Of a stretch of 64,000 nucleotides of DNA, positions 11,281 to 24,138 are shown in pieces. Position 1 is the stretch's first letter; each line of letters begins with the position of its first letter. This stretch comes from Malurus cyaneus samueli (taxonomy: Eukaryota > Chordata > Aves > Passeriformes > Maluridae): NCBI GenBank assembly GCA_009741485.1, contig CM019215.1, positions 78,015,657-78,079,656 on the forward strand. Reading direction: 5' to 3'. The position numbers and the translations under genes were made by a program. The notes beneath the pieces were generated by a model that searched no databases, was not told where the DNA came from, and worked only from the letters and a program-made list of their open reading frames with translations.

Positions 11281-11358
11281 CTGGGTTGTTTGTTTTTGGG
11301 TTGTTTTTTTTTTTTGGTTAGTTTTTTTTATTATTTTTTATTTATTTATTTATTTTAT
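11281..11358. repeat. T/G and TTTA low-complexity tract (copy 1)
   Basis: A T/G run (11281-11322) followed by a (TTTA)n stretch. The equivalent tract in copy 2 is at about 16474-16552 with different run lengths. Confidence 0.9.
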
Positions 11359-13221
11359 TCCTTACATTTCACTTTGCCAGACCATGGCTTTTCTCAAAAT
11401 AAAAATACCAGAAAATCCCATATGAATTTTGCCAAAAACAAAACATGAGAGGTCACTGAATATTTAGACCTGGTGACTTAATATTCCTTATCCTTGTACT
11501 GAAGTGTTTTTGTGAACAGGGTGAATTATAATGAATAATGCTGAACAGTTAAGAAAAAGACATCCTTTCCCTTCAGGGCAGGTGAATTTAAAATCTCCTA
11601 GCCTTTGCTATCCAATGCTTTCACCTGCCAGCAACCTCTAAGCCTTATTAGGGAAATAGAATAAGCACAGAAGCGTGCCAAATATCTAAAAACTCACTCT
11701 AATCTCATCAGGAGTTTATATCTTCAGCTCAGGCTGAAACCTTACAGCTTCAGAGAGCAGAGCAGTTCACTAAAGCGTAAGAATTGGGGCATTGAGAGAC
11801 TGTGCCTGCTTAGAAAACTGTGTAATTTAATAAAGTGTTCATTGATGTCTACACAGCAGCTCCTCAAACTTGTGTTAGTGCCTGTGCCTGCAGCATGGAT
11901 GGTCACATTTCTGCTAATTAGATGATAGCAGAAGGATTACCTTCTTTCTTACCAGTCAGGAAGAAATGAAAGCAACCATTTCTCATGAAAACCCACAGCT
12001 GAAATTAACAAGAAGGTCAAATCTTAAGAAAGTTTGTTGAAGTACATGATTTTATTTCTCACATTTATTTGAATAAAAGTGGAAGCATTGAAAAAATAAC
12101 TTAATATTGACAATAATAATAATAATAAAAAAAAAAAAAATCTTGAATGACAAAAGTACATTTGCAATGAATTTGAAAATTTTCCTATAAATATTCTGAA
12201 AGTGCCTGGATTTCATCTTGTGCTCAATTATTTTTTAATTATTTTTGATACTGAAAGTTCTGCTGTGGCTTTTTGTATTGTTCTCAGCTTACACAGCAAA
12301 GTAATAGTCTCCTTATGGGGTAACTGCAGTTGGTTGAACCAGGATGACCTGATATTTTGAAAATAGAAATAAAAATTGCAGGGAGTGTTAACATTTATTG
12401 TACTAGTTTGCTGTGGTTAAATGAAATGTTGGTAATTTATTCCCCATTAGTGAGTTAGAATCATAGATCCTCCTTAATAACTTGTCCATAAGCTGTTATA
12501 AATGTCAAACCATGACAAGAAAACTCTTAAGAATAAAATAATCTGTAGCCTTTTGTGCCTTTCATTAGACCATCTACAGTGCATTGCAGTACAATGAAGT
12601 GTTTTCAGTTTAGGCAATAGAATATTTGCTATTGCCTATGAAATGCAAAACTATCTGTTGTATGAGATGTGCAAGAAAATCTCCTTTTTCCCAAGTGGTT
12701 GTTGATTTAAAACATTTTATTCAAATTAGTTTTACTTCAGGATTAACTGTAAAGATCTGCAAATCATATAATCAATTTTTGTTTTTTTTTTGCATATCTC
12801 AGTAATGAAAACGATGTCTCTTGACTGGCATTGTAAAAGTATATCTGCTCTTAAGTAGCACATAGGCATGATAAATTGCTGATGATTAGTTAGAAAGTTT
12901 GGAGGCAGGGAATTATCACTTAAGAATGTTTCTGTATACTATAAAACTCCACCTGAGCTATAATTATACTGGCATGCAAAGGTGCCTTTCATGCTCAGAA
13001 AACACAATTTGTAAATAAACTGCTTATAACTATGTGCTGCTATAGGTGTGGTATGACACTACTGTATAGGAACACAGAGATTGACATTGAGGAGATTATA
13101 AATGAAATCATGCATAGTCTGACCCGGGTTCCACACTTGGATCAAGTGTGTTCTGGATGCCTTTTGCAGTATTTGTGTAGTTCTATGCTTTATGCAATCT
13201 CTGCTAGTGTCTTGCCTTCAA

Positions 13222-13340
13222 TAGCTCTCTCTATCCTTCATTATCATGTGTTATTTTCCTAGCAATTCTTCTGTTGTGTTTTCACGTCATAAACTTGCTG
13301 CTTCTATTAAAATATTATTCAACTATTAGCAGATTTCTTT
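13222..13340. repeat. Spacer between the duplication copies: noisy partial third copy
   Basis: This sequence aligns to about 10603-10733 of copy 1 (and the equivalent part of copy 2) in direct orientation, but with many single-base gaps and substitutions. Shared landmarks are 'tagctctctc', 'cataaacttgctg' and 'caactattagcagatttctt'. It is far more diverged from either copy than the copies are from each other. The pattern fits uncorrected long-read sequence at a forced join, or an old rearranged fragment. Confidence 0.8.
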
Positions 13341-14563
13341 ATTAAAAGAACACAAGTAAACATGCACTATATAAAATGTATATAAAAGTGGAAGTTTAAG
13401 GAGTAATCCATTTCCACTGGCAGTTCAATAATGGATATCCAAAATGTAGGTAAGAAAACAGAAATCCAAAAATGGAAAATATGACTCCAAGCTGATGTTA
13501 CATTGAAGAGGAAAAGGTATCAAACCTCACTCCTTCCCATTCCTCTCTTGTTAAGAATATAATCCTACACCCTGTAAAAATCTCTTAATGCCTCACCAAA
13601 AAATTTCCCCTGGTCCTCTCAAGGAAGAATGAAACCCTCAGGGGCTTAAGACAGAGAAGGACATTCAAAGGGTGAGCAGAAGACCAGAGCAAAAGGCAGA
13701 AGATAACTTACCAGCTAAGTTTTCTTGCATAACCCTTTTGACTGTTCATAATGTCAATTATCATTAATGTCAATTGTATTAATTGGATTATCTGGATAGG
13801 TAACAATATTTTTTAGCTCTCTGTATACAGTGATTACACTCTCTTTCACAGTATGACATTGAGAGTACCACACTATTATGGTGATTCTCTACACAGACAG
13901 TTGAAATTACCTCTGTCACTAAAATTTTGAGGGAGAGGTTATACATGCAGCAGTGACAAAATGGTAGGTGACTTGTGAACATGAAAAAGTTATTTGAATC
14001 TTTATAATTTCTGTACCTTGTGAAATTCCCAGAGAATTTCATTATTGTGGCATCCTGCTCTCCGTTCTAGATGACTCTTTCCTACATTTTTATATATACT
14101 GAGTCAAGTTTCACAGGACAGCTACCCAGTATTTTTCTGCATGATGTGGATGAACAAGTAGAATTTATTAAATTTATACAGTGTACAAACCCACCCTGCC
14201 AAATTAAAAAAAAATCAAAGTAAAAAAAAAATGAAAAAACTATCTGAAATTTTCAGAATATAGTTTTTAAAAAGTGGAAAGAACCCTAATAGGTTGCACA
14301 ACTATAACAATAAACTACTGTGTGAGTCTACAGTCTGCAGGCAGGCAGGCAGGGAAAAAACAACAAAACCCATGTCTGAAATGCAAAATTATTTCATTTT
14401 TCACTAACCACAGGAACCTGATGCAATGCTGGGAGCGAGGGAATGCAGTCACTGTAAGGCTCAGTCCATCCTGATGGGCAGCAGCCCTGCTGTTTGTACA
14501 CATTTATCAAGGCGCGGTGCAGGTGTTTTACCACCACGTCCTGATCTCCTCTGTGTTTTTTAT

Positions 14564-14602
14564 GATCTCTGCTTTGGTCTTCTCTCTCCCAAAGCAGAGA
14601 TC
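14564..14602. repeat. Inverted repeat with 14-bp stem (copy 2)
   Basis: Identical to the hairpin at 9341-9379: 14-base arms at 14564-14577 and 14589-14602 with an 11-base loop. Confidence 0.85.
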
Positions 14603-16046
14603 TCAGGCACATCTGTGAGAGTGCCTCCAAGTCTCTCAGAACACCTACGTCATCTCTACACAGAAATTCCACTTCTCAAAACAGAGGACAAATAGCAGTA
14701 ATTATAATAGATGGGCTTTTCCACATTGTTATTCTCCAGGCCTTGGCATGCCCAGGTGCAAGGTGACTTGAGTGAATCTACCATCCTCCTCACCATTCTT
14801 CTGCTTTTAACCAGTCCTCCCAATGACTACCTAGGCACAGTTCTGCAGAGAATAAAGGAGAAAGAGTATAATAGCTCTGAAAAATGTCAATATGGTGGAC
14901 TTTCTTATCACTTATCTAAAAAAAAAATTACAAGAAGAAAAACAAAAGGGGAAATAAGACATGTAGACAGGAATATTATTCTTAAGAAGTATGAAATAAT
15001 CCTTTCTCTCCACTCAACCTCATTTTAGATTCACTGTTGTGGTTTGAGCACTCATCTAATTATTTATAACCTAAATTATTAGACATCAGGATAACAACAA
15101 AACATTTAAGGAAAAAAAAAATTGAAGAAAGAACAACTACACCTAGTTACCCAGTCTATGGAAAGAAAACAAGAGGAAGAAGAAGCTGTGGCTGTAATTT
15201 TTAGAAAAACTAACTGAAATTAAGAAATTATTATCAATGCACACCACAGATAGTATAAGCAATTTACTTCAATTGCAACCATGATGATTTAGGTTAAACA
15301 TTTAGTAAAACTTTCTACCTATTTTCAGGAGTAGTTGGCAGGTGAAATGAGATATGACTGAAGGATTGGAAGAAGAATCTGAGCAAACTGCTTTCAGGAA
15401 TGGACTGTCTGCAGCTAGTTTGACAAGATTATTTCTCAAGATGTTTTCAAGCTCCATCCTATAGAACGAGCCCTTCTTTTTTTTCCATGTCATTATTTCT
15501 TTTCATTATATTTTTCTATGTCTGGTGCTACGGATACCAGTGATTACCCTATGCTCCTGTATATGAACATGGATTGTTCATTCCAGATCAACCACATTCT
15601 TTTCCATTTATCTGATTCCATCTCAAAAGCAGCTTTAGATTTACTTTTGTAGGTTGAAAGCAACTGAAATTCTCTTGCTTGCCAGCCATACCTACACTTT
15701 CCCACATCAAATGATACAGTACTAGACACATGGTTGCCTCCAATTTAGATAAGGTCTTGCCAGTCCTCTGAGTTTCCCTCCATGAGATTTTGTAGTTGTA
15801 TTTATCCCATAAATTGTCTGTTACACTGCCCCAGATAGTGAAATTAGCTCTCTCCTCCTCCTTCATTAATTCATCTGATGTATTTCTTCCTAAGCAATTA
15901 TTCTGTTTGTGTTTCACCCATAAACTTGCTGCCTTCTAAAACATCCATATTCAACTATTAGCAGATTTCTTTTACAAAGAGAGTAGTCCTCTACTTCTCA
16001 TTTTAAAAAACCCAACTGAAACCCCAATCCAGTTAGAGCTTTTAGT

Positions 16047-16152
16047 CCTTTCCTTTCCTTTCCTTTCCTTTCCTTTCCTTTCCTTTCCTTTCCTTTCCTT
16101 TCCTTTCCTTTCCTTTCCTTTCCTTTCCTTTCCTTTCCTTTTCCTTCCCTTC
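16047..16152. repeat. (CCTTT)n array (copy 2)
   Basis: About twenty nearly perfect CCTTT units. It is shorter and more regular than the counterpart at 10799-10959, as two alleles of one microsatellite might be. Confidence 0.95.
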
Positions 16153-18614
16153 AGCCCAACAAAAACTCAAAGCAAACCCAAACCAAACCAACATAAAACA
16201 TTTCTTAAAATTAAAAAAAAAAAAAGAAAAAAAAAAAAGAAGAACAAAACCCGTTCTGATACTTAGTATGGCAGAAGAGAGTGATGGTGAAGAGAGACAA
16301 TGATGCATTCTGATAAGTACCAGCAAAACACTCCAGAATGTTGTTTCTTCATGAAGAGGTATGGAGTAAGATGAGAACAGTGATTTATTATTCAAAGTAA
16401 ATGTACTTCCATCACTATGACATTGTAATTTAGACACAAGAGAATATGCTGAAAAGATTTTGTTAACAAGCTGGGTTGTTTGTTTTTTGGTTTGTTTTTT
16501 TTTTTGGTTAGTTTTTTTTTATTATTATTTATTTATTTATTTATTTTTTATTCCTTACATTTCATCTTTGGCAGACCATGGCTTTTCTCAAAATAAAAAT
16601 ACCAGAAAATCCCATATGAATTTTGCCAAAAACAAAACATGAGAGGTCACTGAATATTTAGACCTGGTGACTTAATATTCCTTATCCTTGTACTGAAGTG
16701 TTTTTGTGAACAGGGTGAATTATAATGAATAATGCTGAACAGTTAAGAAAAAGACATCCTTTCCCTTCAGGGCAGGTGGAATTTAAAATCTCCTAGCCTT
16801 TGCTATCCAATGCTTTCACCTGCCAGCAACCTCTAAGCCTTATTAGGGAAATAGAATAAGCACAGAAGCGTGCCAAATATCTAAAAACTCACTCTAATCT
16901 CATCAGGAGTTTATATCTTCAGCTCAGGCTGAAACCTTACAGCTTCAGAGAGCAGAACCAGTTCACTAAAGCGTAAAGAATTGGGGCATTGAGAGACTGT
17001 GCCTGCTTAGAAAACTGTGTAATTTAATAAAGTGTTCATTGATGTCTACACAGCAGCTCCTCAAACTTGTGTTAGTGCCTGTGCCTGCAGCATGGATGGT
17101 CACATTTCTGCTAATTAGATGATAGCAGAAGGATTACCTTCTTTCTTACCAGTCAGGAAGAAATGAAAGCAACCATTTCTCATGAAAACCCACAGCTGAA
17201 ATTAACAAGAAGGTCAAATCTTAAGAAAGTTTGTTGAAGTACATGATTTTATTTCTCACATTTATTTGAATAAAAGTGGAAGCATTGAAAAAATAACTTA
17301 ATTATTGACAAATTTAATAAAATTCATATTTGGAAGAAAAAAAAATCTTGAATGACAAGAAAGTACATTTGCAATGAATTTGAAAATTTTTCCTATAAAT
17401 ATTTCTGAAAGTGCCTGGAGTTTCATCTTGTGCTCAATTATTTTTTAATTATTTTTGCATACTGAAAAGTTCTGCTGTGGCTTTTTGTATTGTTCTCAGC
17501 TTACACAGCAAAGTAATAGTCTCCTTATGGGGTAACTGCAGTTGGTTGAACCAGGATGACCTGATATTTTGAAAATAGAAATAAAAATTGCAGGGAGTGT
17601 TAACATTTATTGTACTAGTTTGCTGTGGTTAAATGAAATGTTGGTAATTTATTCCCCATTAGTGAGTTAGAATCATAGATCCTCCTTAATAACTTGTCCA
17701 TAAGCTGTTATAAATGTCAAACCATGACAAGAAAACTCTTAAGAATAAAATAATCTGTAGCCTTTTGTGCCTTTCATTAGACCATCTACAGTGCATTGCA
17801 GTACAATGAAGTGTTTTCAGTTTAGGCAATAGAATATTTGCTATTGCCTATGAAATGCAAAACTATCTGTTGTATGAGATGTGCAAGAAAATCTCCTTTT
17901 TCCCAAGTGGTTGTTGATTTAAAACATTTTATTCAAAATTAGTTTTACTTCAGGATTAACTGTAAAGATCTGCAAATCATATAATCAATTTTTTTTTTTT
18001 TTTTGCATATCTCAGTAATGAAAACGATGTCTCTTGACTGGCATTGTAAAAGTATATCTGCTCTTAAGTAGCACATAGGCATGATAAATTGCTGATGGAT
18101 TAGTTAGAAAGTTTGGAGGCAGGGAAATTATCACTTAAGAATGTTTCTGTATACTATAAAACTCCACCTGAGCTATAATTATACTGGCATGCAAAGGTGC
18201 CTTTCATGCTCAGAAAACACAATTTGTAAATAAACTGCTTATAACTATGTGCTGCTATAGGTGTGGTATGACACTACTGTATAGGAACACAGAGATTGAC
18301 ATTGAGGAGATTATAAATGAAATCATGCATAGTCTGACCCTGGGTTCCACACTTGGATCAAGTGTGTTCTGGATGCCTTTTGCAGTATTTGTGTAGTTCT
18401 ATGCTTTATGCAATCTCTGCTAGTGTCTCTGCCTTCAAGGTAACAGAATCAGGCCAATGAAAGAGATTCTACTGGACTACCAAGTTTAGCTGGAAAAATC
18501 AGTTAAACCTGTGGATTTCAGAAATGTTCATGGGAAAAATCTGTCGGCATTTAAGAACAGATCTGTATTGAATAGCTTCTTTTGATATATCTTTCATGTT
18601 TGATGGTTATACAG

Positions 18615-18682
18615 ATTATATATATTATATATTATATATATATATATAATAACAAATAATATATATATTATATATATATTGT
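18615..18682. repeat. (AT)n-rich microsatellite
   Basis: Runs of TA dinucleotides interrupted by att and by 'aataacaaataat'. The sequence is self-complementary and prone to cruciform formation and length variation. Confidence 0.95.
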
Positions 18683-18689
18683 ATGTATT

Positions 18690-21600
18690 TGGTTTATTGG
18701 CTTTCTGTATGTTGTTTTTTGATGTTGACCATAGCATCTGAGGACGCAGTAATAATACAGGATTGTTGCAGAGATAGCCTGAAGAGAGCTGCTGAATTTG
18801 TGATGAAAACCAAATGAGGATATGCCTACCTTTTCCAGTCCAGGTATCATCTGTGTATAACACTTTCTGAGAAAACAAATACTTAAAAACTATTTCAGGA
18901 AAAAAAAAATCAATGTCCAGAAAAAACACTTGTTTTAAAGGGGGAAGATAAACTCTTCCCAATAGAACATTCCTCTGGAGAGCTAAATCACTGAATTCTG
19001 GTTTTTCTTTTTTCTCAACATAACAACACATTTCACACTCTTTGCTGTCTTCTTTTTTGAGAAATACATGGTTGGAAATCAGCAACCACTTTGCACTGGA
19101 AATGACCTTGCATGGGTAATTGGTAAGGGCTGCATCCAGCTGCCACTAGAGACATTTTGCTCAAAACAGTCTCTGATCTTTCTCTCCTGATTTTCAAGGG
19201 TGCCCAACAAAACACTTTTCAAAGATAAACCCAGAACCAAACTTCAAAACTCATCTAGAAGGCAAAAACAATGAACTCAAATAAGTTTTTGCTTTTACCG
19301 AGAATTTATATTCTTTCTCCCTTCCCTTTTAACCTCTGTATATCTGCAGGTTATAAACTAAATCACTCTTTCCTTTGTGAGCTTAACATCTTTTGTTATT
19401 CTCCACACAACTATTTTCATACCAGTCTATTTCATTGGTGGCAACTATATATATGAATATACATTTTTTTTCTTCACAGAATTAATGTAATAGATTGCTA
19501 TCTACTTAAAATTTGAAAAAAAATTCTGCAAATTCTGTATAAGCTCCGCTTTTTCTACTTCATATAGAAAGGATTTCTATGCCTGAAAGAATGTTTTGTG
19601 TTATGGTTTCCTTTTTCCAAATACAGCCAGACAAAATAGCAAAATATTTTGACATTATTAAAAGAGCTATACCTCATCTGTAACGTCTTGGATCATTACA
19701 GCTCCGGCACACTAGCAATCTTTATGGCATTCACTACTGCTTCATCTGTGATGCAGAAAAGGAATATAATCTTTTCTATTTACTCTACAGAACACAATAA
19801 TAAAATATTATTCTGTTATTCTAGATCACCTGAGATGGCAGAGCAAGTATGTGACAGGCAAGAAAGCAAATTGCACCTTTTGAAGTCTCAAGGTAATATA
19901 CTGAGCGACCTTTAATTTATCCTGTTTTGAGAGGCTTCTATTCTGTATCCTGTATTTGTGTGCCTTGTTCCCAGCCTGCTTGATGAGGTCATTAATATAT
20001 GAATAGCAACGGATTTACTATTAGTCAAGTGGAATCATTTACCTTCCCAGTAAGGAGGACGTGTGGTAGACAAGAAAGCAATAGTAAGCTCCTACCTGCA
20101 CGATGAAGATGTGCTCTGGAGAGCTGTAAATACACTGAAGTTATTATAGCTGCATAACTCAAGTAATAGAACATTGACATAATTGAGTGTGGACTAATGA
20201 GCACTGACAAAATGGAACAACAAGCAGAATTTCCTTTGTCTGTAGAGCAAATGTCTGCTTTGCTGCACTAAACACGGAAACCTGCATGTCAGATGGAGCA
20301 TTGAGTGAAATTTTGTGGGGAAGCTTGAGCAGCCTTTTTCTCCAAAAGATGAGAGATACAAGGCAAACTCAGGGGGACATTCACAACTTCTGCATGAGGG
20401 GTTGCATTCTGAGGGTCTAAGCATGGTTCAGTGTCTGGAGAATCAACAGTTTAACAACACATGTACTGACAAACAGGACAAAGTGGAGAGTGAGAAGAAA
20501 AGAAACGTATCTGCAGAGAATCAGCACCCTGCATCTCCCTTCCTACACACAAATCTTGCTTAGCAGCAAGTACTGAAGCAGCAACATCCATGGTGTAAAG
20601 CTTTTGCAAGGAGGGAGACCAATTAGCAAGCAAAACAGCCTGATACATGATACAAAATTAAAAGAAATTATTAGGCCATTGTGGTAAATAAGCATATTTT
20701 GTTTCAACATGGAAAGTAGAGATCTTCCAACACAACTGAAAATAATAGACACAGTGATTTGAATTAAGAAAGTCTGGCATAATCACATGTAATTATAGAT
20801 AAACTTGTTCTTAAAAGAGCTGTAAAGGGAAGAAAACAAGAGTATGCCTGGGAAACTACCCAGACCTTGGCATTCTTCTAAATTGTTTTCTCGGGTTACA
20901 CAGAAATTGCCTAAAGATAGATGGCAGACAGACAATACAAAATATTTTCTAGTTCTTGTTGTTGTTGTCATTGTTGTTGTTGTTGGTATTTCTAAAACAA
21001 AGATTTGGAGGTGAGAACATAGGTAAGGTTTACTTTGACAACATGTTACTTTTTGAAACACAACAGTTTTTGGCCAACCAGTCCTCAAAGTTGGAATACT
21101 GGAATAGAATTGGAAACTGGCAGGTAATATGCAGCCCCTACAGTGCCTACCGCTGTAGTTTTTAAAACACACTTCAGATGAAGAATTCTCATCCTTTTCA
21201 GCTAAAAAAAGAAAGGACAAATTCTCCTTTTGAGTAAAATGAGAGATTGAGGAAAATTAGGAAAATAGTCAAACAAGCAAAGTAATGGTCTGCAATCATT
21301 TGCTAAAAGAATCAGGAACTAGAAATAACAGAAAAAGGTCATGATCAAAAAAAGATTTTGAGGAATACAGAGAGAGTAGATTTTTTGATAGATTTTTAGT
21401 GTTAGCTGAATTCGGTGAGATAATTTAATTAAAGACCTTGAAATTGGAAATAAAATACTGGAGCTTTTCAGACAATAAAAGCTTTATTGTGAGTGCCATC
21501 TGAGAGGTGGTTGGATAGCTGATAAAGTTTGAACTTTCCAGTTCTGGGTATGGCTGCATGTTTGTTTTGTGTCTGTGTGTGTAAATGTATGTGGATGTAT

Positions 21601-21840
21601 AAACTTTGCAGCTATAGGGACACTTATCCAGCAAAGTATACTTTAGTTGGAATATTACATGAGGATAAAAAAAAAAAAATTGAGAAGGGAGACCAAGAGA
21701 AAACTAACAAAATTCAAGGCTTTGTTTTTTCTTTCTAATATCTATTTTATTGTTTATTCTTTTTAGTACTTTGTTTCAAGGAAACTGAATTCTATACTGT
21801 TTCTCTGATAAGTCCCCTCCAATCAACTCTAATTTGTCCT
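18690..21840. other. Intronic sequence, nothing recognised
   Basis: Contains a short (TTG)n run at about 20956-20985. Somewhat GC-richer patches at 18720-19210 and 20020-20610 carry open frames of up to about 160 codons, with no similarity I recognise and no supporting splice pattern. Confidence 0.5.
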
Positions 21841-21841
21841 G

Positions 21842-21852
21842 GTTTTTTTCCC

Positions 21853-21883
<31 letters not shown>

Positions 21884-21892
21884 TTCCCTCTA
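21842..21892. repeat. Poly-T tract
   Basis: T-rich run with an unbroken stretch of 22 T at 21853-21874. Confidence 0.95.
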
Positions 21893-23582
21893 TCACTACA
21901 GCTTCCTTTTAAGTGGCCACTGAATACTCATGAAGTGCAACCAATATTAGCTGTACAACCAATACTGACCAGCCCTGCATGTCCCCTACAAAATCAAGAA
22001 AGACAATTTTTTGTCTAACAGCTTTTTTAGTCCAAACTGAAAATACAAAGCTGAAAGAGGCTCTGCTAGGCAGAGTCTTTGCCTGTCCACACCATAACCA
22101 AAGTGGCAATGAGTCCTGATATTTTGCTCCAATGATTCTCCAACTGCACTCAACAGCCAGAAAACAAAATCCTAACAGGGCTTATGTTATCACATTTAGC
22201 AGCAACAGGCTGCCTGACAGTTCAGGAATTCCTTATTACAATAGCAAGGTAACTGGCATGGTCAAAGGGAAAATGGATTCATACTTTACAGGTTTATCCA
22301 ATTACTTCCTGTGTTAAACAGCAAACAGTCTTAATTAAAATCATATACTTCCACAGATACAGATAACTAGAAAATCAAGACTTTTCCTAACAGATTCCAG
22401 TAGGATTACATTTATCCCAGTAAAACGCAATGATTTATAGCAATACATCTGATGTACTGTGAATTCTGTGGTTTTACACAACTAATTATTTTATGATGCA
22501 TGCAGTATTTACAACAGTCTCTAATTACCTCTCTCTCTGTTTTCTACTTTGGATCTAAGATGAATAAATTACTACTATAATTGGAAACCAAATGTTTATA
22601 GTTTAATTGCAATTGGAAGTCAGTTTGAATTCAAAACATATTTCTGTGTGGAAAAAATCCTTTTTATTTGTATTTAATGTTAACGAATAATAATTTTACA
22701 AGAGAAATACAAGGAATTTAGTATATAGGAATAGTTTATGCTTGTGAATTACCAACTAGTCTCTGGGTTTTGGGATTTTGGGTTTTTTTTGTTTATAACA
22801 AGGCACTGTTTCACTACAATATAGACAGCAAATAACTTAAGGGTTTTTAAAGCAATGGTCTTTTTTTTCCAATGGAAAGGAATATCAAATGATTAATGAC
22901 ATTTTGATCTTTGGAGTTAGACTTCTTAAAGTGCTACAATGTTTTTACAGGGGCTTATTCCTACCTTGTGCTATATTATATGCAGTATTTTGATATAATT
23001 TCTGAATGAGGATTGCTGTCCTAGGCAGTATCTACACATTTTGCTCTACAGAATATTCTTATGTATATTTACCAAATGTCTAGAACAGCAAGTGAGATCT
23101 CCCTTGTAAGGATCATAAAAGAGTAAACACAAGAAGACTGTAAAAATAATTCTCTAATTCCAATTCTTAGAATCAACAATTTTCTCAAAGTGTCTGTTCA
23201 ATTCTAAATATACTTCTATACCAGCCTTGTAAATGAAAATATAATGATGGATATACCACCCAGATACCTAAGAAAACTGTTCAGAAAAAAATCTGTTCTT
23301 CTTAGGACAACAGAAAGTTAGTAATTCTGTGTATTTGAAGGCAGATTATTTCAAATCTGGATATGTGAAATGCATAGAGTTATATGCAGCACATAACTGA
23401 GATATTTTACATATAATTTCTTTGCATCATATACTAACAGCTTGGACAAACACAAAGTATTTCTGTAAAACAATACTTTATAATTTTTACTTAGCTATGG
23501 CAAAAAACAGAGATCTCACCATTAAATCCCACTAGGTGTACAACATACAAGAATCCCTCAATTAATTTCCTCATTGTATAGA
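21893..23582. other. AT-rich intronic sequence, nothing recognised
   Basis: A small T/G tract with GGG groups lies at about 22766-22794. No other feature could be supported. Confidence 0.55.
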
Positions 23583-24138
23583 TTTTGATAGAGTTAATTT
23601 TGTTCACAGTATCTTCCATTGTGCTGTGTTTGGGATTTTTTGCTGGGAACAGGGTGGATAACATAGGGATGTTTTCATTATTGCTAAGTGGCACTTGCAT
23701 GGTGTCGAGGCTTGTTCTGGTCCTTTCCCCACCCTCCGGTGAGTAGACTGGGGGTGCACGAGAAGATGGGAGGGTAAACAACCAGGATAGTCCACCCTGA
23801 CTAATCAGAGGGATGTCCCATCTCATATGACACCATGCTCAGCAATGAATCCGGGGGAAGAATAAGGAAGTGGGCGACATCAGGAGCAATTTTGTCTTCA
23901 TTGCCACATGTGATGGATCCCTTCTTTCCCAGGAATGGATGAACACCTGTCTGCCTATGGGAAAGGTGAATTAATTACCTTAATTTGTTTTGCTTGTGTG
24001 AGAAGCTTTTGCTTTCCCTATTAAATTGTCTTTATAAGTTTTCTCATTTTTATCCTTAGCTTTCTCTCCCTTATCCCACAGGAGGGGGAGTGACAGAGCA
24101 GCTGCGTGGTGCTTACTGCCTACTAGGTTTAAACCAGA
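23583..24138 (+). mobile_element. Solo LTR of an avian endogenous retrovirus (ERVL-like)
   Basis: The stretch follows, in order, a layout I recognise from a common avian LTR: 'gatagagttaatttt' (23586-23600), 'gatgttttcattattgctaa' (23668-23687), 'gagtagactgggggtgcac' (23741-23759), a segment with 'catgctcagcaatgaat', 'gatggatccctt', 'gaacacctgtctgcctatgg' (23940-23959), a polyadenylation-like 'cctattaaattgtcttta' (24018-24035), and the closing 'gagcagctgcgtggtgctta' (24096-24115) and 'ggtttaaacca'. No gag, pol or env sequence flanks it, so it appears to be a solo LTR left by recombination. Its ends are eroded and I could not identify a target-site duplication. Assignment to ERVL rather than another avian class is tentative. 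Confidence 0.75.

Larger units (their letters stand above)
8124..13221. repeat. Direct duplication, copy 1 (5.1 kb)
   Basis: Copy 1 runs from 'attaaaagaacacaag' (8124) to 'gccttcaa' (ending 13221) and matches 13341-18438 along its whole length in the same orientation. Differences are chiefly one- or two-base indels, often in homopolymers, plus larger changes in the CCTTT array, near 9012-9045 and near 12109-12136. The unit contains no recognised gene or transposon. It includes a 14-bp-stem inverted repeat, a CCTTT array and T-rich tracts. Short open frames in it are shared by both copies but resemble nothing I know. Confidence 0.95.
13341..18438. repeat. Direct duplication, copy 2 (5.1 kb)
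   Basis: Second copy of the unit at 8124-13221, same orientation, offset about 5.2 kb. It ends in 'gccttcaa' at 18438 and then continues into unique sequence. Compared with copy 1 it has a shorter, purer CCTTT array, about 30 extra bases at 14231-14262, and a different A/T-rich segment at about 17309-17345. Confidence 0.95.

Noticed and set aside
18594..19085. 163-codon open frame on the minus strand
   Set aside because: The C-terminal part is translated AT microsatellite and the rest has no similarity I recognise, no splice support and AT-driven composition.
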